6,464 nucleotides of DNA, from the NCBI GenBank assembly GCA_036506495.1, contig DASXRQ010000005.1, positions 1-6,464 on the forward strand, given 5' to 3'. The notes under the pieces were generated by a model that worked only from the letters and a program-made list of their open reading frames with translations, was not told the DNA's origin and searched no databases. Both the position numbers and the translations under genes were made by a program. Source of the DNA: DASXRC01 sp036506495. GTDB lineage: Bacteria; Actinomycetota; Actinomycetes; Mycobacteriales; Micromonosporaceae. Shown one piece after another: positions 1 through 4,637 of the stretch (its first letter is position 1; every line of letters begins with the position of its first letter).

Positions 1-33
1 GCCGTCCGGAGGGAGCGCGTCGCGGCCGGTCAT
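1..33 (-). CDS. 5' end of an unidentified gene coupled to padR (partial)
   Basis: An ATG at 33-31 overlaps the TGA stop of the PadR gene (32-30) in an ATGA junction. It opens 11 sense codons to the window edge, reading M-T-G-R-D-A-L-P-P-D-G. This is a guess at a gene start based on the overlap and on the absence of a stop. The N-terminus is too short to assign a family. In many actinobacterial genomes a short PadR gene is followed by a membrane protein or transporter that it controls, so such a product is plausible but cannot be seen here. If real, the gene would be translationally coupled to padR and share its promoter. Confidence 0.5.
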   Translation of the reverse strand, partial: MTGRDALPPDG

Positions 34-356
34 GCCTGCCGTGCCCGGCCGACGGGGCCGCTCGCGCGGGCCATCTGCTGCTGCATCAGCGCGACCTCGC
101 GGCGCGCCTCGACCACGCCCTCGGCGGTGAGGCGGTAGTAGCGGCGGGTCGGGCGGCCCTCGACGACCGGGTCGACGTCCTCCCATCGTGACCGGACCCA
201 GCCGGCACGTTCGAGGCGGACCAGGATCGGGTAGAGCGTGCCGCTCGGCAGTCCGGTGTCCTGCATGAGCTGCAAGCCGTAGCGCTCGATCACAGGGTCC
301 TCGAGTAGCGCGGCCACGACTTTCAGCACCGATGTCGTCATCCGCGGGCCACCCAT
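30..356 (-). CDS. PadR-family transcriptional regulator
   Basis: A 108-residue DNA-binding repressor of the PadR winged-helix family. The diagnostic core is at about residues 26-60: Y-G-L-Q-L-M, then G-L-P-S-G-T-L-Y-P-I-L-x-R-L-E-R-A-G-W-V, the recognition helix and start of the wing. It is followed by G-R-P-T-R-R-Y-Y-R-L-T-A-E-G (about 67-80), the wing strand typical of the family. The short C-terminal helix (about 80-97) would dimerise; there is no long effector domain, so this is the small PadR subtype. The frame stays open far upstream, but that extension is antisense to other genes. I chose the ATG at 356 because a TAnnnT -10-like hexamer ends 7 nt before it, which would suit a leaderless transcript. 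The ATG at 341 (M-T-T-S-V-L-K) is a good alternative. A palindromic site at 360-386 just upstream suggests autoregulation. The stop overlaps the next gene. The inducing ligand is unknown. Confidence 0.92.
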   Translation of the reverse strand: MGGPRMTTSVLKVVAALLEDPVIERYGLQLMQDTGLPSGTLYPILVRLERAGWVRSRWEDVDPVVEGRPTRRYYRLTAEGVVEARREVALMQQQMARASGPVGRARQA

Positions 357-359
357 GGC

Positions 360-386
360 TGTAACTCTACATAGGGTCGCCATGTA
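360..386 (-). promoter_or_regulatory. Probable padR promoter and PadR operator (overlapping inverted repeats)
   Basis: Three alternating half-sites lie immediately upstream of padR: TGTA (360-363), TACAT (368-372) and ATGTA (382-386). They form two inverted repeats sharing the middle arm, TGTA-N4-TACA and TACAT-N9-ATGTA. ATGT/ACAT dyads are the kind of operator described for PadR proteins. Read on the minus strand, TAGAGT (369-364) matches TAnnnT and sits 7 nt before the ATG at 356, so a bound repressor would cover the -10 region. I see no convincing -35 hexamer. The dyads are read directly from the sequence; the promoter role is inferred. Confidence 0.55.
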
Positions 387-429
387 AGGGTAGGGCCGAC
401 GCCACAGAAGACGCGACAGACAGGGAGGG

Positions 430-453
430 CCGGGGCCGCGCGGCACGGCCCGG
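430..453 (-). terminator. GC-rich hairpin after the reductase-like gene, probable terminator
   Basis: CCGGGGCCG (430-438) can pair with CGGCCCGG (446-453), with one bulged G and a 7-nt loop. The hairpin begins 10 nt past the TGA stop (466-464) of the RibD/DHFR-like gene. It separates the two-component operon from the padR promoter. No U-tract follows on the minus strand; the next bases are C- and T-rich with G interruptions. It is therefore a U-less hairpin of the type proposed for actinobacteria, and may be incomplete as a terminator. The rest of 387-463 holds nothing else that I recognise. Confidence 0.45.
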
Positions 454-463
454 CGACACGCGG

Positions 464-1105
464 TCAGGACCTGCGGGCGAGCCGATAGTGCGCGACCCCT
501 GCCGAAGCGACGAACTCCACGACCTCGTACCCGGCGAACGCGTTGCCGTCGAAGACCCGCTCGCCGGCGCCGAGCAGGACCGGCACCTCGGCGACGTGCA
601 TCTCGTCGAGGAGGCCGGCGCGGGCGTACTCCTTGATCGTCGCCATCCCGCCGCCCAGGCGGACGTCCCGGCCGCCGGCCGCCTCGAACGCCCGGGTCAG
701 CGCTGCCTCGATCCCGTCGGTGACGAAGTGGAACGTCGTGCCGCCCTTCATCGGGAGGTCCGCGCGCGCGTGGTGCGTCAGTACGAAGACATCGTGATGG
801 TAGGGCGGCTCGTCGCCCCACCACCCCTTCCACGATTCGTCTGGCCACGCGTCGCGGATGGGGCCGAACATGTTGCGGCCCATGACGGTCGCGCCGATGT
901 TGTCGTCGCCGCGCCTCATGAATTCGTCGTCGACGCCCCCGGTGCCGCCCTCCTGGCCCAGCATGGCCCGGCCGGAGCGTGTCTCGAACACCCAGGTGTG
1001 CAGCTCCTCGCCGCCGACTCCCAACGGATGGTCGACGTCCTGGTCCGGGCCGGCCGCATATCCGTCGAGGGACATGGCGATGTTGTGAGCACGCAGTTTC
1101 GGCAC
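464..1105 (-). CDS. RibD C-terminal / DHFR-fold family reductase-like protein
   Basis: A 213-residue soluble protein of the group usually annotated 'dihydrofolate reductase family protein' (RibD C-terminal fold). Family marks: the N-terminal M-S-L-D-G-Y strand/turn (11-16), V-M-G-R-N-M-F-G (74-81), V-T-D-G (128-131), and the nucleotide-binding stretch R-L-G-G-G (149-153), followed by A-R-A-G-L-L-D-E-M-H-V and P-V-L-L-G-A-G (175-181). NAD(P)H binding is expected from the family; the substrate is unknown. It resembles the small orphan members more than FolA or full-length RibD, because the deaminase domain is absent. It starts at a GTG (1105) with TAGGA about 8 nt upstream, inside the last codons of the kinase gene. 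The gap to the kinase stop is only 9 nt, so it is almost certainly co-transcribed with the two-component genes. Its link to their function is not evident from the sequence. A GC hairpin follows its stop. Confidence 0.88.
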   Translation of the reverse strand: MPKLRAHNIAMSLDGYAAGPDQDVDHPLGVGGEELHTWVFETRSGRAMLGQEGGTGGVDDEFMRRGDDNIGATVMGRNMFGPIRDAWPDESWKGWWGDEPPYHHDVFVLTHHARADLPMKGGTTFHFVTDGIEAALTRAFEAAGGRDVRLGGGMATIKEYARAGLLDEMHVAEVPVLLGAGERVFDGNAFAGYEVVEFVASAGVAHYRLARRS

Positions 1106-1114
1106 GCGCCGATC

Positions 1115-2218
1115 CTACCGAGCCTCGGGCAGCGTGACGGTCACGATCAGGCCGCCGCCTTCGCGGGGTTCCGCTACCACGAAGCCGCCGTGCGCGCGCG
1201 CCACCGCTCGGACGATCGACAGGCCCAGCCCGGCGCCCGGCACGGCGAGCCGCTCGGTCCCCAACCGCCGGAACGGCTCGAACAGACCGGGCACCTCGTA
1301 GCGGGGAATGACCGGGCCGGTGTTCGCGACGGTCAGAAACGCCATCCCGTCCGGCCGGGTGCCGGTGGCAACCGAGACCCAACCGTCGGCCGGCACGTTG
1401 TAGCGCACCCCGTTCTCCACCAGATTCTGCACCAGCCGTTCGAGCAGCACCGGGCTGCCGACGACGGGGGCGGGCGAGGCGGAGACCTGCAGCGGGTACG
1501 ACGAGCAGGACGCGACGTGCTCGACGATGTCGGCCAGGTCCACATAGAAGCGCTCGGTGACCGTGCGTTCCGACTGGGCGAGCACGAGCAGCCCGTCGAT
1601 GAGCCGCCCGTGCCGGTCGTTGATCTCGAGCAGCGTCGTGCCCAACTGCCGCATCTCCGGCGAGACCGACGGCGGGGTCAGCGCGACCTCAAGCAGTGTC
1701 CGGTTCAGCGTCAGCGGCGTGCGCAGTTCGTGGGACGCGCTAGCGATGAACCGACGCTGCGCCTCGAAGGAGTCGTCCAGCCGCGCCAGCATCACGTCGA
1801 ACGTGTCCGCAAGCTCCTTGATCTCGTCCGGCGGCCCGTCCAGGGAGATGCGTTCGTGCAGGGCGGCCGGCGTGTCCGCGATCCGCCGGGCGGTCTCGGT
1901 GATCGTGTGCAGCGGCTGTAGCATGCGGCCGGCGATCAGCCAGCCCAGCGCGATGGCCGCGGCACTCACCACCACCAGCGCGATCCCACCCTGGGTGAGC
2001 AGCGTGTGCAGCGCGCTGTCCCGGGCCCCTGCGGCGACCTTCTGTACGAGGACCTGCCCGTTGGGCGGGGGCACTTGCAGGTCCCCGGAGTTAAGCGCCT
2101 GGCCGGCCGGCACGCCATGCGACACCAGCACGTACGTGGCACCAAGCAGTACCAGCCCGGCCACCACGAACAGGCCGCCGTACACCAGGGTGAGCCGGCC
2201 GCGGACGGTGAGCTTCAT
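1115..2218 (-). CDS. Two-component sensor histidine kinase (HAMP, HisKA, HATPase)
   Basis: A 367-residue membrane sensor kinase. TM1 is at about 11-33, a short outer loop of some 40 residues at 34-76, and TM2 at about 77-96. A HAMP linker follows (97-150; R-M-L-Q-P-L at its start, D-E-I-x-x-L-A-D-T-F-D near its end). The H-box has H163 in F-I-A-S-A-S-H-E-L-R-T-P-L. The N-box is L-V-Q-N-L-V-E-N-G-V-R-Y-N (262-274, N269). The G1 box reads N-T-G (299-301) where the classical motif is D-T-G, the F-box is G-L-F-E-P-F (311-316), and G2 is G-A-G-L-G-L (328-333). The start is the ATG at 2218, which overlaps the regulator's TGA (ATGA). The frame is open further upstream only as antisense to the regulator. 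The small outer loop contains L-Q-V-P-P-P-N-G-Q-V and no recognisable ligand domain, so it may sense within or near the membrane. It would phosphorylate the regulator encoded just upstream. Confidence 0.96.
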   Translation of the reverse strand: MKLTVRGRLTLVYGGLFVVAGLVLLGATYVLVSHGVPAGQALNSGDLQVPPPNGQVLVQKVAAGARDSALHTLLTQGGIALVVVSAAAIALGWLIAGRMLQPLHTITETARRIADTPAALHERISLDGPPDEIKELADTFDVMLARLDDSFEAQRRFIASASHELRTPLTLNRTLLEVALTPPSVSPEMRQLGTTLLEINDRHGRLIDGLLVLAQSERTVTERFYVDLADIVEHVASCSSYPLQVSASPAPVVGSPVLLERLVQNLVENGVRYNVPADGWVSVATGTRPDGMAFLTVANTGPVIPRYEVPGLFEPFRRLGTERLAVPGAGLGLSIVRAVARAHGGFVVAEPREGGGLIVTVTLPEAR

Positions 2219-2889
2219 CGGATCCGGTACCCCACTCCCGGCTCGGTCAGCAGCACCGGCGGGTCGCCCAGCTTCCGGCGCAGCTTGAGGATCGTCATCC
2301 GGACCGCGTGGGTGAACGGGTCCGCGTTCTCGTCCCACGCCTTCTCCAGCAGTTGCTCCGCCGACACCGCCGTGCCGTCCGCGCGCAGTAGCTCGGCGAG
2401 CACCGCGAACTCCTTTCGGGACAGCGGCACGTACCGGCCGTCGCGGAAGACCTCGCGGCGGTACGGGTCCAGGCTGATCCCCGAGCGGCGCAACACCGGC
2501 GGCGCGGCCGGCCGCGACCGGCGACCCAGCGCCGCCACCCGCGCGACCAGCTCGCGGAGCGCGAACGGCTTCGGTAGGTAGTCGTCCGCGCCCAGGGAGA
2601 GGCCGTCGACGCGGTCGTCGATCCCTGCGGCCGCGGTCAGCATCAGCACCCGGACTGGGCCGTCCCGCGAAGCGATAGCGCGGCACACGTCGTCGCCGTG
2701 CACGACCGGCAGGTCCCGGTCGAGCACCACCACGTCGTAGTCGTTCACGCCCACGCGTTCGAGCGCCGCGCCGCCGTCGTACACGACGTCGACCGCATGC
2801 GTCTCGTGCCGCAGGCCCTCGGCCACCGCGTCCGCGAGCAGCGGCTCGTCCTCGACCACCAGGATCCGCATGTCTCCATGGTGACCCAC
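2215..2889 (-). CDS. OmpR/PhoB-family response regulator
   Basis: A 224-residue two-domain regulator. The receiver domain (about 7-123) has the acidic pair E13-D14 in R-I-L-V-V-E-D-E-P, phosphoacceptor D57 in V-V-V-L-D-R-D-L-P, T85 in V-L-M-L-T-A and K107 in L-P-K-P-F. The winged-helix output domain (about 137-224) shows S-R-K-E-F-A-V-L-A-E-L-L, the recognition-helix region V-R-M-T-I-L-K-L-R-R-K-L-G and the terminal G-V-G-Y-R-I-R. I chose GTG at 2889 because GAGGTGA, a perfect anti-SD match, lies 7 nt upstream. The ATG at 2871 (M-R-I-L-V-V) is the more usual N-terminus but has GGAG only 2 nt away. The stop overlaps the kinase start, so the two form a pair. It is divergent from the lipoprotein-transporter operon, whose control region it probably binds (inference from position and repeats there). 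Confidence 0.96.
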   Translation of the reverse strand: MGHHGDMRILVVEDEPLLADAVAEGLRHETHAVDVVYDGGAALERVGVNDYDVVVLDRDLPVVHGDDVCRAIASRDGPVRVLMLTAAAGIDDRVDGLSLGADDYLPKPFALRELVARVAALGRRSRPAAPPVLRRSGISLDPYRREVFRDGRYVPLSRKEFAVLAELLRADGTAVSAEQLLEKAWDENADPFTHAVRMTILKLRRKLGDPPVLLTEPGVGYRIR

Positions 2890-2980
2890 GGTGATGTCAC
2901 CTCGGCGTCATCGTACGGGTTGACGCCCGAGAAATGCCTCGACGCCTCTACTTCTCCTTGAGGGCAACAAAGGAGGAGAC
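2890..2980. promoter_or_regulatory. Divergent control region between the regulator and transporter operons
   Basis: This 91-bp region must hold the promoters for both operons. It contains a near-perfect palindrome GGTGATGTCACC (2890-2901). It also has a direct repeat of GTCA at 2896-2899 and 2907-2910, 11 bp apart, the spacing at which OmpR-type dimers usually contact tandem half-sites. A GGTGA repeat at 2880 and 2890 is 10 bp apart. On the minus strand TACGAT (2915-2910) fits TAnnnT for the regulator gene. On the plus strand TTGACG (2920-2925) resembles a -35, but no good -10 follows at 16-18 nt. The elements are seen; their roles are inferred. Confidence 0.45.
2951..2978 (+). promoter_or_regulatory. 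Hairpin enclosing the ribosome-binding site of the lipoprotein gene
   Basis: CTTCTCCTT (2951-2959) pairs with AAGGAGGAG (2970-2978) in a 9-bp stem with one G-U wobble and a 10-nt loop. The 3' arm contains the whole AGGAGG Shine-Dalgarno (2971-2976) of the gene starting at 2981. In the mRNA, initiation would depend on opening this stem. Whether that is regulatory or incidental, since a CT-rich stretch before an SD will pair by chance, cannot be decided here. Confidence 0.4.
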
Positions 2981-3523
2981 ATGCGAAGGAGCGGAGCGCT
3001 CGCGCTGATGCTGATGCTGACGTTGGCCGGCTGCGCGGCGCAGAACGGCGGGGACGGCGTGGCCACCGCCAACGGCAAGCCGACCGCGACGGCCAGTTCC
3101 CAGCCGAGCACCAATGACGAGGACGCCCCCCTGAAGTTTGCGCAGTGCATGCGACAGCACGGCATGAGCTGGTTCCCCGATCCCCAGCCGGGCGGCGGTG
3201 GCCTCAAGATCAAGATCCCACCGGGCCAGGACAAGGCCAAGGTCGACGCCGCGATGGAGGCGTGCAAGAAGTACATGCCGGGTGGCGGCGAGCCAGGAAA
3301 GATCGATCCGGAAGCGTTGGAGCAGGCCCGCCAGATGGCCAAATGCATGCGCGAGCACGGCGTGCCGAACTTCCCCGACCCGAACGCCAACGGCCAGATC
3401 CAGATCGACGGCAACAAGCTCGGCATGGAGCCCGGCGACCCGACGTTCGACGCCGCCGAAAAGGCGTGCGCGCAATACGCGCCGAAGGGATCGGCCACCG
3501 AGCGGAAGGTGGACAAGGGATGA
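2981..3523 (+). CDS. Lipoprotein with duplicated two-cysteine CMRxHG...FPDP module
   Basis: A 180-residue predicted lipoprotein. The signal sequence is residues 1-17 (R2-R3, then a Leu/Met-rich core) with lipobox L-A-G-C, so C18 would be lipidated and the protein anchored on the outer face of the membrane. A low-complexity linker (19-50; Ala, Thr, Ser, Asn, Gly) follows. Then come two related modules, 53-100 and 119-168, each with C-M-R-x-H-G, F-P-D-P about 9 residues later, and a closing A-C-x-x-Y-x-P. The cysteines are C56/C95 and C122/C163, suiting one disulfide per module. I know such proteins only as hypothetical lipoproteins beside actinobacterial ABC efflux genes; no biochemical function can be given. 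The start has a near-perfect AGGAGG 4 nt upstream. The stop overlaps the adaptor gene by ATGA, implying coupled translation. A substrate-binding, sensing or chaperone role for the transporter is conjecture. Confidence 0.9.
   Translation: MRRSGALALMLMLTLAGCAAQNGGDGVATANGKPTATASSQPSTNDEDAPLKFAQCMRQHGMSWFPDPQPGGGGLKIKIPPGQDKAKVDAAMEACKKYMPGGGEPGKIDPEALEQARQMAKCMREHGVPNFPDPNANGQIQIDGNKLGMEPGDPTFDAAEKACAQYAPKGSATERKVDKG
3137..3280 (+). repeat. Cys-pair module, copy 1 (within lipoprotein)
   Basis: Residues 53-100 of the lipoprotein: C56-M-R-Q-H-G, F65-P-D-P, then A-C95-K-K-Y-M-P. It aligns with copy 2 at both cysteines, the HG pair, the FPDP turn and the Y-x-P end. Between the anchors it has a Gly-rich loop (70-74) and a Lys/Ile strand. 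Confidence 0.8.
3335..3484 (+). repeat. Cys-pair module, copy 2 (within lipoprotein)
   Basis: Residues 119-168: C122-M-R-E-H-G, F131-P-D-P, then A-C163-A-Q-Y-A-P. The Cys-Cys distance is 41 residues against 39 in copy 1. The DNA around the first cysteine is also alike in both copies (TGCATGCG followed by AGCACGGC), suggesting a tandem duplication that has since diverged. Confidence 0.8.
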
Positions 3524-4578
3524 GCGCCCGGAGGAAGGCGGCCGTCGCGGTCGCGGCCGTTGCGGTGGGTGGCGCGACCGCGGCCGCCGTCGCGTTCGGC
3601 CTGCCCGAGGCCCCGAGCGCCAGCAGCTCGGGCAGCGCGATGCCGCCGGCCACGGCCTCCGTGACGCGCCAGACGCTGATCGACACTGAGGACAAGGACG
3701 GCACGCTGGGGTACGGGGACACGACGACCATCGCCGCGCGCCTGGCCGGGACGCTCACGGCGCTCCCCGCGGTGAACGCGACGATCAAGCGCGGCACGCC
3801 GCTCTACCGCGTGGACGAGACGCCGGTGGTGCTGTTGTACGGGTCGTTGCCGGCGTACCGGACGCTGGCGCCGGGCGTCGAAGGCGACGACGTGCGGCAG
3901 TTCGAGCGGAATCTCTGGGCGCTGGGCTATCGCGGGTTCACGGTCGACGAGACGTACTCGTCGGCGACCGCTACCGCCGTACGGAAATGGCAGAAGGACC
4001 TGGGGCTGACGCGGACCGGGACGGTGGAAACGGCCCGGATCGTCTACGCGCCGGGAGCGGTCCGGGTCAGTGACCGCAAGGCCACCCCCGGCGATGCCGT
4101 CGGTCCGGGCGCCGCGGTCCTCACCGTCACCGGCACCTCTCGGGTGGCGACCGTCGATCTCGACATCGCCGACCAGCGGCTGGCCAAGGTCGGCGCCACG
4201 GTCAAGGTCACGCTGCCGGACGGCACGGTGGTGCCCGGGAAGATCACGGATGCCGAGACCGTGATCGAGCCGGGTGACGGCCAGCAGCCGGACACCACCA
4301 AGGTCGAGGTCACGATCGGCTTCGCGGCGGGCAAGAACCCGCAGGGCCTGGACCAGGCCTCGGTCACGGTCGCGTTCACCGCCGCGCAACGCAAGGCCGT
4401 GCTGACGGTCCCGATCGCGGCGCTGCTGGCGCTCGCCGAGGGTGGGTACGGGGTCCAGATCGTCGACGGCGCCACCACCCGGATCGTGGCCGTGCAGACC
4501 GGGCTGTTCGCGGACGGGCGCGTCGAGGTCACGGGCGACGGCCTGGCTGAAGGCATGACCGTCGGAATGCCGGCATGA
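3520..4578 (+). CDS. Membrane-anchored periplasmic-adaptor-like protein with peptidoglycan-binding domain
   Basis: A 352-residue protein with a short basic N-terminus (S-A-R-R-K) and one Ala/Val-rich membrane segment (about 7-28) that probably anchors it outside the cytoplasmic membrane. Residues 45-115 look like the first half of an HlyD/MacA-type barrel (T-L-G-Y-G-D, G-T-L-T-A-L-P, G-T-P-L-Y-R-V-D). A PG_binding_1-type domain lies at about 118-168 (G-D-D-V-R-Q-F-E-R-N-L-W-A-L-G-Y, then A-V-R-K-W-Q-K-D-L-G-L), where Gram-negative adaptors carry a coiled-coil hairpin. The barrel resumes at about 185-205 (V-G-P-G-A-A-V-L-T-V-T-G), followed by beta-rich domains (208-290) and a membrane-proximal-type end (V-P-I-A-A-L-L-A-L, V-x-V-Q-T-G-L-F-A-D-G-R-V-E-V-T-G-D-G-L). 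It probably links the ABC permease to the cell wall. The ATG at 3520 overlaps the lipoprotein stop; longer readings are antisense-like extensions. Confidence 0.9.
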   Translation: MSARRKAAVAVAAVAVGGATAAAVAFGLPEAPSASSSGSAMPPATASVTRQTLIDTEDKDGTLGYGDTTTIAARLAGTLTALPAVNATIKRGTPLYRVDETPVVLLYGSLPAYRTLAPGVEGDDVRQFERNLWALGYRGFTVDETYSSATATAVRKWQKDLGLTRTGTVETARIVYAPGAVRVSDRKATPGDAVGPGAAVLTVTGTSRVATVDLDIADQRLAKVGATVKVTLPDGTVVPGKITDAETVIEPGDGQQPDTTKVEVTIGFAAGKNPQGLDQASVTVAFTAAQRKAVLTVPIAALLALAEGGYGVQIVDGATTRIVAVQTGLFADGRVEVTGDGLAEGMTVGMPA

Positions 4579-4637
4579 GCGAGCGCACCGAGCGAAGCGA
4601 GGGCCACGAGCGCATGCGAAAGGAGGAGATGGCATGA
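4575..4637 (+). CDS. Possible 20-codon coupling ORF between adaptor and ATPase genes
   Basis: The ATG at 4575-4577 overlaps the adaptor's TGA (4576-4578). The frame runs 20 sense codons to a TGA (4635-4637) that overlaps the ATPase ATG (4634-4636), so ATGA junctions occur at both ends. The peptide would be very hydrophilic, rich in Glu, Arg and Ser (S-E-R-T-E-R-S-E-G-H-E-R, then M-R-K-E-E-M-A). The ATPase SD (AGGAGG, 4621-4626) lies within it. It has no strong SD of its own and would rely on termination-reinitiation. The GAGCG-rich DNA (4577-4612) looks low-complexity and may be a dispersed intergenic repeat, which would make the frame a by-product. A functional peptide is unlikely; a role in keeping ribosomes on the mRNA is possible. 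Confidence 0.3.
   Translation: MSERTERSEGHERMRKEEMA
4577..4612 (+). repeat. GAGCG-rich low-complexity stretch between adaptor and ATPase
   Basis: This 36-nt stretch consists mainly of imperfect GAGCG/GCGAG iterations, for example GAGCGAGCGCACCGAGCGAAGCGAGG. It begins at the end of the adaptor's stop codon and ends before the ATPase ribosome-binding site. I have an unchecked impression that similar short repeats recur between genes of Micromonosporaceae, often read as S-E-R-x-E-R peptides. Within this window I see only this copy. Confidence 0.4.

Noticed and set aside
464..1105. Reading the reductase-like gene as true dihydrofolate reductase (folA) or as RibD
   Set aside because: It has the RibD C-terminal fold motifs but no deaminase domain and no folate-pathway neighbours. 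The family contains many uncharacterised reductases, so no symbol is justified.
357..1382. Upstream extension of the PadR frame to a 450-residue fusion protein
   Set aside because: The extension runs antisense-like through the reductase gene in another frame and has no recognisable domain. The promoter/operator at 360-386 and the family's usual length support a start at 356 or 341.
488..1921. Long open frame of 477 codons on the plus strand opposite the reductase and kinase genes
   Set aside because: It lies antisense to two clear protein families. The translation is Arg/Asp/Gly/His-rich with no domain pattern, as expected for the reverse frames of GC-rich coding DNA.
2219..2686. N-terminal extension of the histidine kinase through the response-regulator gene
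   Set aside because: The extension is the regulator sequence read in another frame. The ATGA junction at 2215-2218 and a TM segment right after M-K-L-T-V-R-G-R give a normal kinase start.
2920..2952. Sigma-70-type promoter TTGACG ... TCTACT for the lipoprotein operon
   Set aside because: The spacer would be 21 nt and the -10 candidate fits poorly. I noted only the -35-like element.
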